Positions 33,061-44,995 of a stretch of 64,000 nt of DNA are shown one piece after another. The position numbers and the translations under genes were made by a program. The DNA comes from Adiantum capillus-veneris (Eukaryota > Streptophyta > Polypodiopsida > Polypodiales > Pteridaceae). Below the pieces are notes generated by a model. That model searched no databases. It saw only the letters and a program-made list of their open reading frames with translations, and was not told the origin of the DNA. Location: the NCBI GenBank assembly GCA_014529385.2, contig CM043942.1, positions 48,838,244-48,902,243 of the forward strand. Reading direction: 5' to 3'. The first letter of the stretch is position 1; every line of letters starts with the position of its first letter.

Positions 33061-34308
33061 GCCACTAGCACCAATGATTTGCTAGAGAAGATGCATGCAG
33101 CAAAGCAGAGAAAGATGAAACGACAGCAAGTTATTGATGAAGCCCAAGAGGAAGCTCAACTTCGAGGTACTCAAGAGGGGAGATGCTTTCAAAAATCAAC
33201 AAACACCTATTCCCATCAACACTTTGGAACTAGATGAAAGACTATGGGAATTGAAGAATGATGTAGTGTCAACGGATGATGAATGGTTAGATGGAATGGA
33301 CCTTCTCATCAAAGTACAGTTGAACAATCATAGCACAAATGCACTATTAGATACCGGAGCTCGAATGAATGCAATCAGTTATTCCACTTACAAGAATGCT
33401 ACAAATCAGTCTTTAGCATCAAGAATATCTTCTATCAAAGGATGCAACAAAACCCAACACTGGTATTGGGAGTAGTCAACTTGAATGTGATAGTAAATGG
33501 ATGCTCATGCTCGCATCAATTTGTATGCATACCAGATGAACACATGAATGAAATAATATTTCTTGGAATCTCATGGATGCGAACGTACAAGGCAGTACCA
33601 GATGAACACATGAATGAAATAATATTTCTTGGAATCTCATGGATGCGAACGTACAAGGCAGTACCAGATTGGGACACCAATCAACTCAAGCTATCACCTA
33701 AAGAAGAAAAAATCATCGTTCCAATTTCACCAAGCAAAGAGGAATGGAAAAGAGGTTATCCACAAAGGAAATCAGGGAGTAAGAAATCTTCTTCATCATC
33801 TAGACAAGCAAATGCTACACGTAGCATGCAAGGAGTCAAGAAAATATGGGTATCCAATGCACAACTCAAGGACAAACCGTCTCAAATTTGGGTGCCTAAA
33901 AACGCATCTACCATACCAAAGAAAGTTTCACATCTAACGACTCAGAGAAGAATATCTTCAAGAAGGGAACCTAAAACAAGATTTTTTTGGAGGAAAAAGG
34001 AGCATTTATCTTCTCCACAAACTGTAAAGCCGATGAAGCAGTGGAAAGTTAAGTCACAAAACACTCAACCACAAGAGTTCATCAATAAAAAACCAAGATA
34101 CCAGTGGCGAGCTAAAGCTCAGCAATCATCATCATTGATACTGACAGCTCAAGAAATCAATGTGCCAAAGCATCTTGACAGTACAATCAGGCAAAGAGCA
34201 CATAGACTACAGAATCTGCTATTTAGAAAATATCAACAAAAACCATCAACCATTGAAACCTTGAGTCAATTACTAAAGACCCAACTCTTGCACATCATAC
34301 TGGTTTGA
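33061..34308 (+). pseudogene. Protease-like ORF downstream of the integrase, with Trp-motif repeats
   Basis: A coil-like stretch (LLEKMHAAKQRKMKRQQ) precedes a retropepsin-type region: IKVQLNNHSTNALLDTGARMNAIS (DTG near 33352), a frameshift near 33445, then VNLNVIVNGCS, FVCIPDE and IIFLGISWMRTY, the usual second protease motif. A 66-bp unit is duplicated in frame (33531-33596, 33597-33662). The rest is Lys/Arg/Ser-rich with repeated Trp motifs (KKIWVSN, SQIWVPKN, RYQWRAK). Placement between integrase and 3' LTR is not the standard gypsy order. It may be a real 3' ORF or a fragment of another element. Confidence 0.6.
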
Positions 34309-34341
34309 ATTGCATTGATCTTCAAAGTATGGTAGAGCCAA

Positions 34342-34625
34342 TGTTAATCCTTGCGGACACCCTATCATCTTCGACGGACGCCTTATCCTTAATTGATTGA
34401 GTCATGGACCGGGCTTGTCGGTCCAATAGAAAATGGGTAAGAATGATTGCGGATGAGAGGTGCACTCTAACTGGAACATTCAAGGGTTAGTTGGCTAAGC
34501 ATGGACGTCCAAGTGTGAATGAGACGAGCTCATATAAAAGTCACCTAAACCTAAAAATCACTCATTCTATTATTTGTGCAATTGAAGAGTGCTCTTGCTC
34601 CATCTCTATCTTCTTCTTCATATCC

Positions 34626-34702
<77 letters not shown>

Positions 34703-34878
34703 TGAGAGAGAGAGAGAGAGCATTGCGACGGCACAGTGGTAGCGAGGCAGTTGAGCGTGGCACAACGGTAGCTCCCTCTTCTTCGCAGCAAGGAATCCTC
34801 CATGAAGGCGAGCGTAGGGTGGCTCGCACACAGTGTACGGCAAGTCTCTTTTTTTGACACGTTCAATAGATGCACACA
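34342..34878 (+). repeat. Gypsy LTR, TGTTAACCC family, copy A
   Basis: It starts TGTTAATCCTTGCGGACACC and ends GATGCACACA, with TATA box CTCATATAAAAGTC near 34530. The internal (TG)n tract runs 34626-34700, followed by (GA)n. After its end, ATTTTGGCTCC looks like the start of a PBS, then the next LTR copy begins. Confidence 0.8.
34626..34720. repeat. (TG)n(AG)n microsatellite inside LTR copy A
   Basis: About 75 bp of TG is followed by about 18 bp of GA at the conserved LTR position. Confidence 0.95.
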
Positions 34879-34888
34879 ATTTTGGCTC

Positions 34889-35295
<407 letters not shown>

Positions 35296-35329
35296 AGGCG
35301 CTTGATTGCCACCCCCAGTGCTAGGACCA

Positions 35330-36690
35330 CAACCCCCTCATCCAAGAGTTACACCTATGAATCAAGTGGGTTGTGAGCCATCTAGTACTTATTTGGATTG
35401 TGACGAGGACATAGATTCTCTTGAGGAGTGCCCCAAGTACTACATGGAGGACCATTGGGGATAAATCAAACCCGTATATCAAGCTACTGCTCTAGCAGCA
35501 AGAGGCCAAAATATCAATAGTTTTACTAGGAGACCACCTCTTCAGTGCTACAAATGTGGTGGACCACATCGAGTAGCTGAGTGTCCTATTAGAATGCAAA
35601 AGAATGCTACACTAATGCAAAAAAGTCAAGGGGGTGCATTGTGAATGCCAATACTCACTTGTAATCGTTGTGGCATAGATCATTTGATCGCACAATGTCC
35701 TAACAATCCAAATACTCCAAATATCACACCACTGAACTTAATAGATATTATCAATGGGACACCACAAACTACAAACAGAGCACCAGTAAATGCACTCACA
35801 CGGTCGATGCTCCAAAAGAAAAATTACATCCTCGAAGAGAGAGATGCTGCATCCATTGGCCGAGCGAAGAAGAAGAAAACACAAAGAAAGATATCCCTTA
35901 GTGCTTCTAGCTCAAAACCTAGTTCAAAGACTAACATAGGGACAAGAGAGGATCCTGTGTATATGAATGAATATGAGGATGACTCAGATTCGATAGAGAC
36001 CACGGAGACCAAAATTGTTACTATAAAGGAAAAAGCCAGTGAGGAGAATCATGGGAGGGAATCGAGCGGAAACATTGCTAGGGAAAGCGTGAGGGAATTG
36101 CAATGGTCAGAAAAAGAGTATTCAAAGTTAATCCACCCAGTTGCAAACCCCAAGATAATCCACAAGGGATGAAAACTAAGAAATCCAAGAAAAAGATCGG
36201 AACCTATCCAAACCCAGCAGCGGAAATTGAACGAGTCCAACAATTGAGGGGTTTGGTGGAAGAGACTCAACGAGAGCTAGAGCCTGAACCCAAGCATATC
36301 AAGATGTCGGACACAGTGTTTCTCACACAAGCTCAACCTCACAAGAACCATAGGCCGTTAGCCATACCGTTATCATTCGGGAAGAGAGTGAGTTTAGAAC
36401 TTAGGAAATCTGAAAGTGGACATACACCTTTTCTACTGGAAACAATGTTTGGTGAGGAAATTCCCGACCCCCTTGAGGAAGTGGAGATTCCATCTTCACC
36501 ATTCTCTTGTCAAGGTCCTACGTCCCACAAGATGCCATTGAATGTTGCCAAGATGATGGATTTCATGTCCTCAGAAATCCACACCACTAGCATATCTAAG
36601 TTATACGGAGATCCAGAGTTATTCGTAGCACTTCGATCGCTTCTCAATGTGGAGAATTACAGACTGGGTTACCGCAATTTTCACATATGA
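35330..36690 (+). pseudogene. Gypsy Gag C-terminal region with two zinc knuckles, decayed
   Basis: The frame reads DCDEDIDSLEECPKYYMED, then a TAA near 35461, then QCYKCGGPHRVAECP (knuckle 1, 35546-35586), a TGA at 35642-35644, and CNRCGIDHLIAQCP (knuckle 2). Both knuckles have CX2CX3HX4C spacing. A Lys/Ser-rich and acidic tract follows (GRAKKKKTQRK, YMNEYEDDSDS). Past about 36110 the coding sense moves to another frame (36103-36690), ending RLGYRNFHI. Zinc knuckles package element RNA. No protease was found after it. It belongs with LTR copy C. Confidence 0.65.
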
Positions 36691-37946
36691 ACAGGCCTAA
36701 CTCGGTAATGAATGATGAGGAACATTTAGCATCACCACCTAACCTGGAGGGACATGAATCTGTAGTTGAAATACCCGCCCGGGGGATTCACTATTAGTAA
36801 TAGGGGGATGTCACCTGCGTGCATCCAAATTAGAGAAACCCCCTATGTACGATATCTTGCATGCTAGCATACCCCCTACATATAGACAAGATATGGACAT
36901 TATCGCAATGAGACATCCCCCCTCGAACGGATTTCATACGGAATGTAATGACCCACTATTTTATGCATACTAGTAACAAAACAATTTTAGAAGCACATGC
37001 TTTTGCAAAAATATATGTTAAATTGCAAATGAACGGAAGTGTAGATTGTAGTGTGTTTTCATTTGAGAGAAAAAACCACTATGAAAAGAAACAAATATAA
37101 TGAATACCACATTAAAATAAACCAATCGATTCAATGTAATTTGTCAAAAAACGGACAACATTTCCCCTATAAATTGATACAAATCTCAATCTCGAAACAA
37201 ACGATACTAGCCACCTACTCAGTAGGCTTCCCACATGGGATTTAAGGCACAGATGAAATGGATTGTTCTCTAAATAACTTTTTGCATCAACCTTAAATGA
37301 TAGATCTTATGTCTACTATCAATTATCAATTATTGAATAAACCATGATACATATATTATACATAAGTATTTTTATACAAGTACTCCTATCTAGGTATTGA
37401 GCAAAATACTAAGTCACATATGCTTCAAAGTGTAGTCATCCCTTATCTTTACCACTTGTATCTAGCAGACAAGCGGTGGCACTGTTATTGGGAGCAAGGG
37501 GCAATCAGATGTGATGTGGCAATGAAGGGCATGTCAATTGGTTGTGTGGAATGAGAGTGGCATGGATGGGTGGCAATATGCTAACGTAATCTAGCATTGA
37601 GGCAAGCCATCAATCATGGAAACAAGTTGTGGACACAATGGAGGCATGCATGGCCATTGGTGTCCACAGCAGGCAAGGTGGTTGTATATGGGAAGCCTTG
37701 GACCCTTGCTAGAAAAAAAGGCAAGACAGAGGATGCACGTCCTAATAGATGATGCAAAGGGTGCCAATGCCAACCGCAGGAGAGGCAAAGGATTTGCCCA
37801 CCGCACGGACCATAGGCAAAGGATTTGCCCACCTACCATAATGGAAGACCCACATAACTAGCAGGAAGAACGAAAGCCAACAAACAAAGTACAAAGAGCA
37901 CCCCTACACCCCCAAGTTCCAACATAACATTTAATTTCATTTCATC

Positions 37947-37949
<3 letters not shown>
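36691..37949. other. Unassigned region
   Basis: No gene is recognised. Short poly-G/poly-C motifs (CCCGGGGGATTC, CCCCCTATG, CCCCCTCG) lie at 36770-36930. A direct repeat AGGCAAAGGATTTGCCCACC occurs at about 37783 and 37813. Confidence 0.4.
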
Positions 37950-38015
<66 letters not shown>

Positions 38016-38022
38016 CGCGCGC
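37950..38022. repeat. (GT)n(GC)n alternating purine-pyrimidine tract
   Basis: About 57 bp of GT passes into about 16 bp of GC without a break. It joins directly to coding-like minus-strand sequence at 38023. Confidence 0.95.
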
Positions 38023-38830
38023 ACGCCCAACCTTTTATTAAATGCTTCATTCCACATGTTTGCCGCTTAGTCTCTGCATTCGCGTCCAAACAGTCATAGC
38101 AGAAATCACCTACATTAACATCAAGGCCAAGCACATGAGCTGAGTTCCAAACAGCCAGAAGGATCGTAGAAGAAGCACTAGTAAGAATTTGGAGCCATAC
38201 CAGATGTGCATCAACTGGATGTGGAAATTCTTTTTTAGGTTTTGCTTGAGTGTCCTTTCTTGTTTTTCTCGATGTTTTTGACATTTCTAAATTTTTGTTT
38301 GAAGGATATCTTCCACTGATTTTGTCCTTGACACAATCATGTGCATCTATATGCATCAGGAATTGTGTTCTACTGGGAACTGATGGCATAGGTCTAGCTT
38401 TCAAATTTCTAGTGTCTCTTTTTTGTCTATACCATTCCTGTCTTCTCGGTTTTTGGTTAGGAAAGTCAAAAGACTTTTCCAGCCCTCCTTTCATGAGTAG
38501 CTTAGCTCCAACATGTTTTTTTTTTCGACCCCGAATCATCTGAGGTAGCTGAGTGTTCTTCTAACTCATCTGTTGCATCATAGTAGAGTTCTGAAAAAAC
38601 TTGTTGAGCTATTGTCAGTTTCTGTGTTAATCCAACTGAAAATCATATTATGATATCCATACGGTTTTCCATCCATCATCCTTACATGTTCCCGAGCTGC
38701 ACTACTGTTAAACTTTGCACGTACATCTGGATGTAGTGGAAGAAGAGCTACATGTGAATGTGCCTCATCAGCTAGTTGTTGCTGCCACCACTCCTCCCAT
38801 GAACAATAGCGATGATTTCCTCCCCCTTCA
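38023..38830 (-). pseudogene. Unrecognised protein-coding fragment, minus strand
   Basis: I cannot name the gene. On the minus strand, from 38830 to 38023, it reads WEEWWQQQLADEAHSH, LLPLHPDVRAKFNSSAA, REHVRMMDGKPYGYHN, a frame change near 38655, then LTQKLTIAQQVFSELYYDA, DELEEHSATSDDSGSKKK, a frame change at the A run 38518-38526, and KSFDFPNQKPRRQEWYRQKR, FLMHIDAHDCVKD, HLVWLQILTSASS. The composition is soluble and protein-like, unlike the shadow ORFs, and no transposon motif is seen. It is therefore probably a host-gene remnant. Both ends are cut: the GT/GC tract on one side, a TATA-bearing segment on the other. Confidence 0.45.
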
Positions 38831-38839
38831 CAAAACCCG

Positions 38840-39310
38840 AACCATTATTGTAGACGGCTGAGACAGTTTCACTAAGTGGGAACATTCTCTTAGGAGACGG
38901 GCAGTGAATTGTCAAGTAATTACTACGGTAATTACCATGGTAAACCCAAGGTATATAAATAGGGTCCATTACATTGTAATCGGGTTGGCATTTGGGTTAG
39001 CACAATCTTGAGCATAGTCGGATTAGCATTTTGGAGGCATTTGTACTTGAGTTGTCAATCATTGGCAGTTGTTGTTGGGCTATACTCTAACTGTAAATCA
39101 CATCATACTTATTGTAATCTTTCATCTGTAATTCCAATCACGGCAGATATTCCAGTTACACTTACTCTGTATTCATTACTCTGAATCTAAATCTGAATAT
39201 TATTCTCAGTACGTAGTCTGGTTCTCATTCCAGTAGATAAATTCTTGTTCAGTTTCTGATTCTTTGTCCACTCGATTGTCTAAACTAATACATCATCAGT
39301 AGCCGAAATC
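38840..39310 (+). repeat. Possible solo LTR or promoter segment with TATA box
   Basis: AAGGTATATAAATAGGGTCC (TATA box near 38951-38960) resembles the promoters of the gypsy LTRs in the window. Downstream, 300 bp of unique-looking sequence has the (T/A)CTGAATCTAAATCTGAAT motif. Clear LTR ends and a partner were not found, so the call is weak. Confidence 0.3.
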
Positions 39311-40368
39311 TTCTAACACTAGAATTAGCTATCTCAAGAGATCGGCTCCAATTCTAATTAGCAAGGCAACATCACGATTCACCATGAAGAACGTCACAAT
39401 TCGACATGAAGATCAAACTTTGAATTAGCTAATAATTACATGTTCATTCTCGTGACCTGATTCTGCCACCCATAATTGTTTTTGTCATCCCTTAAGCACA
39501 CAGCCGTGTGCCCTGCATATGCACTGCTAAATTAGTGAAGAGAACAGGACCATCAATTTTGAATTTTTCAACCAATGATATTCATTCAGGTGATTTCCTA
39601 GGCTTACTGTACAGAACGAGCTCCCTATCGAGTGAGCGAGGAATGGGACGGTGTTCATAAAAGGATCTGACAGAGAGCTTTGCTGATGGTGCTGGTCATC
39701 GCCGCATAATTCAGGTTTGGTCACACCTCTATAAAGTCTTATCAAAGTAAAGCAAATGTGGTTTGAATGTGTGCTTGGGACAGTGCATGCACTGTGGTCG
39801 CCGTTACTGTGTGCATGCACTGTGGCCGCCGTTACTCTGCGCGGAAGCTTCCTTCCAGTTTCCTAGGGCTAGCCCAATAGAGGGGTCACAGTCACATGGA
39901 TTCTTGCACTCAATTGCTTTGCAAGAGCCATCTGCTGCCCAATCAAATCTCTTGGGCAAAAATACCACAGAATTTGTTGAAGGACCGTCTAAGAACGATG
40001 CAAATTCCACCAAAAACAATGAACTGATGGGTGTCTTTTAAAATTTTCTTTTTGCCTCCCAAGCAGCGTTTCCTGCAGTCCATGGGGTGGTCTAAATGTA
40101 TCCACTATGGGATGTGTTGCCTTTGTTTTCAAACACAGTCTGGGGAGAAAGCTCCAACATTGTGTTTTTAGAGAAGCACATGGGTGGCTCTGTCAAAAAT
40201 TAGGGGGGCGCTAGGGAGGCTTTGAAACTTTGGATAAGTGGGTGACACCAATAGCTGTAAGTAATCTCTAATGGTTCATTTGCAGATGCAGCGACCTCCA
40301 CCTTTGTTAGAAAAAACACAACAAAGCACCAGTACCCCCTTGCATACAGAGCTAGTGGTGGAATTTAC
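39311..40368. other. Unassigned region with a 28-bp duplication
   Basis: A 28-bp unit GTGCATGCACTGTGG(T/C)CGCC... repeats at 39783-39810 and 39811-39838. A plus-strand frame reads FPRASPIEGSQSHGF and LGKNTTEFVEGPSKND up to the TAA near 40041. It looks protein-like but matches nothing I know. Confidence 0.35.
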
Positions 40369-40445
40369 TTTTGATCTTCTCTTGCTCCCTTTGCCATTGT
40401 TTTTGAAGTCGTTCACGCTCGGCCTGCTCTTTTGCTTCGTGCTCC
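40369..40445 (-). pseudogene. Single exon-like fragment of an XAP5/XCT (FAM50) gene
   Basis: On the minus strand the frame reads REHEAKEQAERERLQ, then KQWQREQEKIK. This matches the conserved segment of XAP5-family proteins (plant XCT, animal FAM50), a nuclear regulator tied to splicing and circadian timing. It begins after TTTAG and ends at AAAA followed by GTAAAT, a fair splice donor, exactly where NEPLEI would follow in the family. No neighbouring XAP5 exons are visible within several hundred bases either side. It may be an exon of a gene with long introns or, more likely, a captured gene fragment. Confidence 0.5.
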
Positions 40446-40663
40446 CTAAAGTATTATCCTCCAGTTTCACAGACAGTAATCCACTCTCAAATTCATGTAG
40501 ACAGGCCGTTGATTTAGGGTAGATGATGGACCGTCATTGGCGGTGCGGGGCGGGGCTGGGCTGTAGATTCAGATGTGGGGCAGGGCGGGACGAGAGGGGA
40601 AACAAGGAGATCGAAGAGGACGCAGGCCTGTGCAGTGTTACAAGCTAGGGCAGAGTTACGAGC

Positions 40664-40704
<41 letters not shown>

Positions 40705-40971
40705 GTTACTTGAGCCATGTAGAGTTCTAGGGTCTACAGAGTGCGTCGTTGCTTGCACGTTGTTGACCATGGTGTCATTGCTTGCGTCGTTGTAAATGGT
40801 ATGGGCATGCCTCCGCCATATTTGGGCAAGAAAAACCCCCCATCCAAAAGCATACTCAAAATGGCGTCGAGCTGGTTGCCAACAAAGACATGGCCTTTAG
40901 CTCCATTTGGCAATGTGTATGCAGTGTTGCTGCCATTTCCTAGTCTCAGCACATAGCTCACAAGGGACGAG
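40446..40971. other. Unassigned region with a (GA)n tract
   Basis: A (GA)n tract lies at 40665-40701. GGGGCGGGGCTGGG-type G-rich repeats are at 40538-40590. Overlapping frames at 40734-40961 are open on both strands and match nothing known. A purine-rich CAAGGGACGAG just before 40972 may be the polypurine tract of the next element. Confidence 0.4.
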
Positions 40972-41499
40972 TGTGAGGACCTTAGTTAGGGGATATGTAA
41001 GAGGAAATCCTTCAACTATTTAATACATAAGTCAATGTAAGGTTTCCAATTTCTGAAACCTAATATGATTATTGAAAAAGCAAGGTAGAATTGTCCGACC
41101 ATGGCAAATATTGGTATTTTTGGAATCTTAAGCACAGCAAACCCCGGGCTAGAAATTTTCAGCATTGAATTCTGATAAAAACTGGCATAGTTATGACCCC
41201 TGGAAGTTTACACTGTCAATTGAGTAAAATAGGTAAAATTGAAGGGTTGCAGTAATCATTTAAGCATAGACTTTATTAAAGTCCTCCTAGATATTTACAA
41301 GATATTTACCAATTAAGCAAAAATAGGTCAAAGTATAGCAGAATTGATATTTTAAACGCTGGCAGGTAATGGGAGGGTCATCACTGACCTGCCAGGGACT
41401 CATTTAGCAGCAGGGGGCGTTTTCTGACTTGCTGGGGGCTGCTTGAACTTCAAGCAACTGCCTTTTTCAGCCGGTGAGAGCTTATGAGTGCCAGAAAAC

Positions 41500-41507
41500 T
41501 ATAAATA
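41500..41507 (+). promoter_or_regulatory. TATA box of giant LTR copy 1
   Basis: TATAAATA in CTATAAATAGGACCC, about 530 bp from the repeat start. The corresponding site in copy 2 is CTATAAAAAGGCCC at 51690-51703. Confidence 0.6.
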
Positions 41508-41950
41508 GGACCCCTAGCTTCACATTTTACGGAGACTCGGAGCCTTGACACACTCTCTCTCCTCTAGAGAGACCGCTATGCAGAAATCATTAGAGATTAA
41601 TCTCTAATTGATTAACCTAAACGGTAATTAGTTTAATCTTTCTTAATTAGCAAGGTTAGATTAAGCTATTTTGTTAATAAATCAAAGATTAGGCCTATGT
41701 ATGCTCCTCAAATCTCTCTTAATTAAGTAATCTCTGCTGATTATTATAATTAAGCTTAGTAATACTAAGCTAATTAATTATCCTATCATATTAGGACTGA
41801 AATTAGCCAAATTAACCATGAATTAATGGTAAATATATTAATTAAGCTTAGATTAAGTTGAGGTAATTATCAGAGTTGAACTAGACAGTCATTAAGCTAG
41901 GAACATTATCCAATAATTTTCTGAGAAGTTTTCCTAATTAATTAGGCATA

Positions 41951-44300
41951 ATTACTCTATTTTTTCAACAATTTTAATAGGTGAAACTAGTAAATGAATT
42001 TCAAATGATGTGATATATTTATCAGTTGTTAATTAGGTGGTAAAGAACTCATGATAATTAGGAGAAGCTCAGAAAATTAATCTAGCTAGTTAATTTAGCA
42101 GAATTACTCTGTTTTTTGAGTAGTTTAAATAGGGGAAATTAGTAAATGGATTTCAAATGTTGTGATATATTTATCAGTGGTTAATTAAGTTCTCAAAAAT
42201 TTGTGATAATTAGGAGAAGCTCACAAAATCAATATAGCTAATTAATTTAGAAGAATTACTCTGTTTTTTGAGTAATTTAAATAGGGGAAATTAGTAAATG
42301 GATTTCAAATTTTGTGATATATTTATTAGTGGTTAATTAGATGATCGAAAAGCCGTGATAATTAGGAGAAGCTCACAAAATTAATCTAGCTAATTAATTT
42401 AGCAGAATTACTCTGTTTTTTGAGTAATTGAAATAGGGGAAATTAGTAAATGGAGTTAAAATGTTGTGATATATTTATCAGTGGTTAAGTAGGTGTTCAA
42501 AAACTCGTGATAATTAGTAGAAGCTCAGAGAATCAATCAAGATCATTAATTTAGCAGAATTACTCTGTTTTTTGAGTAATTTAAATAGGGGAAATTAGTA
42601 AATGGATTTCAAATGTTGGGATATATTTATCAGTGGTTAATAAGGTGCTCAAAAACCCGTGATAATTAGGAGAATCTCACAAAATCAATCTAGCTAATTA
42701 ATGTAGAAGAATTACTCTATTTTTTGAGTAATTTAAATAGGAGAAATTAGTAAATGGAATTCAAATGTTTTGATATATTTTTCAGTGGTTAATTAGGTGT
42801 TCAAAAACTCATGATAATTAGGAGAATCTTAGAAAATAAATTTAACTAATTAATTCAGCAGAATTACTCTGTTTTTTGAGTAATTTAAATAAGGGAAATT
42901 AGTAAACGGATTTCAAATGTTGTGATATATTTATTAGTGGTTAATTAAGTGCTCAAGAACCCGTGATAATTAGGAGAAGCTCAGAAAATCAATCTAGCTA
43001 ATTAATTTAGCAAAATTACTCTATTTTTTGAGTAATTTAAATAGGAGAAATTAGTAAATTGAATTCAAATGCTGTGATATATTTATCAGTGGTTAATTAG
43101 GTGTTCAAAAACCCGTGATAATTAGGATAATTTCAAAAAATTAATCTAGCTAATTAATTTGGAAGAATTACTCTATGTTTCTGAGTAATTTAAATAGGGG
43201 AAATTAGTAAATGGAATTAAAATGGTGTGATATATTTATCAGTGGTTAATTAGGTGTTCAAAAACCTGTGATAGTTAGGAGAAGCTCAGAAAATTAATCT
43301 AGCTAATTAAGTTAGCAAACATAATCTGTTATTTGAGTAATTTAAATAAGGGAAATTAGTAAATGGAATTCAAATGTTGTGATAGATTTATCAGTGCTTA
43401 ATTAGGTGTTCAAAAACCCATGATAATTAGGAGAAGCTGAGAAAATTAATCTAGCTAATTAAGTTAGCAAAAATACTCTGTTATTTGAGTAATTTAAATA
43501 GGGGAAATTAGTAAATAGATTTCAAATGTTGTGATATATTTAGCAGTGGTTGATTAGGTGTTTAATAACCTGATATAATTAGGAGAAGCTCAAAAAATTA
43601 ATCTAGTTAATTAATTTAGCAAAAATACTCTATTTGTTGAGTAATTTAAATAGGGGAAATTAGTAAATAGAATTCAAATGTTGTGATATATTTATCAGTG
43701 GATAAATAGGTGGTCAAAAACCTGTGAAAAATATGACAAGATCAAAAAATTAATGTAGCTAATTAATTTAGTAGAAAAACTCTGTTTTTTGAGTAATTTA
43801 AATCAGGGAAATTATTAAATCATGTTATATGATTACATGCTATTTATCAGAGCTATAGTATAGAGTAAAATGGCCGTGAAAATTATGTTGAGGTTATAAA
43901 ATTAGTATAGGTATTTATCTAAGTCAAATTACACTATTTTTAGCTAAAAACTAAAGAGGGAAATTAGTAAATCATGTTTTATAATTACATGCTATTTATC
44001 ATAGCTGTATTATAGGGTAAAAAGGTGGTGATAATTATATCAGGGTTAGAAAAGTAGTATAGATATTTATCTAAGTCAAAATATACTAATTCTGGTGGAA
44101 ATTTCAAGGGGGAAATTTGTAAATCATGCTATATGATTACATTCTATTTATCACAGTTAGCTTACATAATAGATAGGCCGTGATAAATATGTTAAGGTTA
44201 AAAAAGTAGTATAAGTATTTATTTAAGTTAAATTATCCTAATTTTATCTGAAAATTGAAGATGGAAATCATATAAGTAAGTTGGAAAATAATAAGATAAT
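41951..44300. repeat. 152-bp tandem array, about 16 units, AT-rich
   Basis: The motif ATTACTCTGTTTTTTGAG recurs at 42113, 42255, 42407, 42559, 42711, 42863, 43015 and 43167, with degenerate copies at 43321, 43473, 43625, 43776, about 43929, 44080 and 44232. Most intervals are exactly 152 bp. Units include GGGGAAATTAGTAAATGG and GTGATATATTTATCAGTGG. Copies decay toward the 3' end. There is no coding capacity. Confidence 0.93.
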
Positions 44301-44809
44301 TATCAGAGGTCAAAAATATCCTTATCTACTTGTGGTAATTATACCATAGTTAATTAGTGAGGTTAGTAAATCATAATTGACCAAAAGTCTTATTTTGAGC
44401 AAATGATTAATTAAAATAAATAGACTTTGTGATTAAAAGTTTTTAGAAAAATTATAGTAAGTGCAAACCTATGATATCAAGTTAAGAAAATGAAATCTTT
44501 AAGAGAAATTAAATACAATAAATATTAAGCCCAAAATAAGTAAATTATTAGCTTAAAAGTTGATAGGAAAATTAGGAAAAAGATATAGAAAATTATAAGA
44601 AAGTTAGGAGAGCTTAGAAAACCCTTAGGGAAGCGGTGGAAGAAGTTATCATGCTTATATAGACAAATAAAAAATTACTAGGTCAAGAATTTATCAATTA
44701 CGACTATAAATTTAACCTTGGATGGGTTACGGTTGAATACAAAGGTTAAGTCTAGATTTTGAATTATTTCCCTAATGATAAGACGTCCTTTTTATAAGGA
44801 TAAGAAGTT

Positions 44810-44995
44810 ATGGCATCAAAAAGAACCCGAGAAAATCCTACATCTGATGATGAGGAAGTAGCTCCAAAACAAACTAGAGCGTCGCACGACGACGAAGCCG
44901 GGCCTAGTAGTAGGCCTACGGAGGAGAGTCTTCAGGCGCCAGCACAGCAGCAGATGGCCAATCAATCCCAGGTGGGTGTCCCATTGTTCAATTAA
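44810..44995 (+). CDS. Small ORF with splice donor inside giant LTR copy 1
   Basis: This is a 61-codon frame, MASKRTRENPTSDDEE, APKQTRASHDDEAGP, ending with the stop at 44993-44995. It is hydrophilic with a basic start and an acidic middle. A CCCAG|GTGGGT donor lies at 44971-44972, so the frame may be a first exon spliced to something downstream. The corresponding place in the other giant LTR (53250-53387) has a related frame (DEEFLPKRGKGTHDHEAG) and a better donor, ATAG|GTGAGT. No known protein matches. Confidence 0.4.
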   Translation: MASKRTRENPTSDDEEVAPKQTRASHDDEAGPSSRPTEESLQAPAQQQMANQSQVGVPLFN

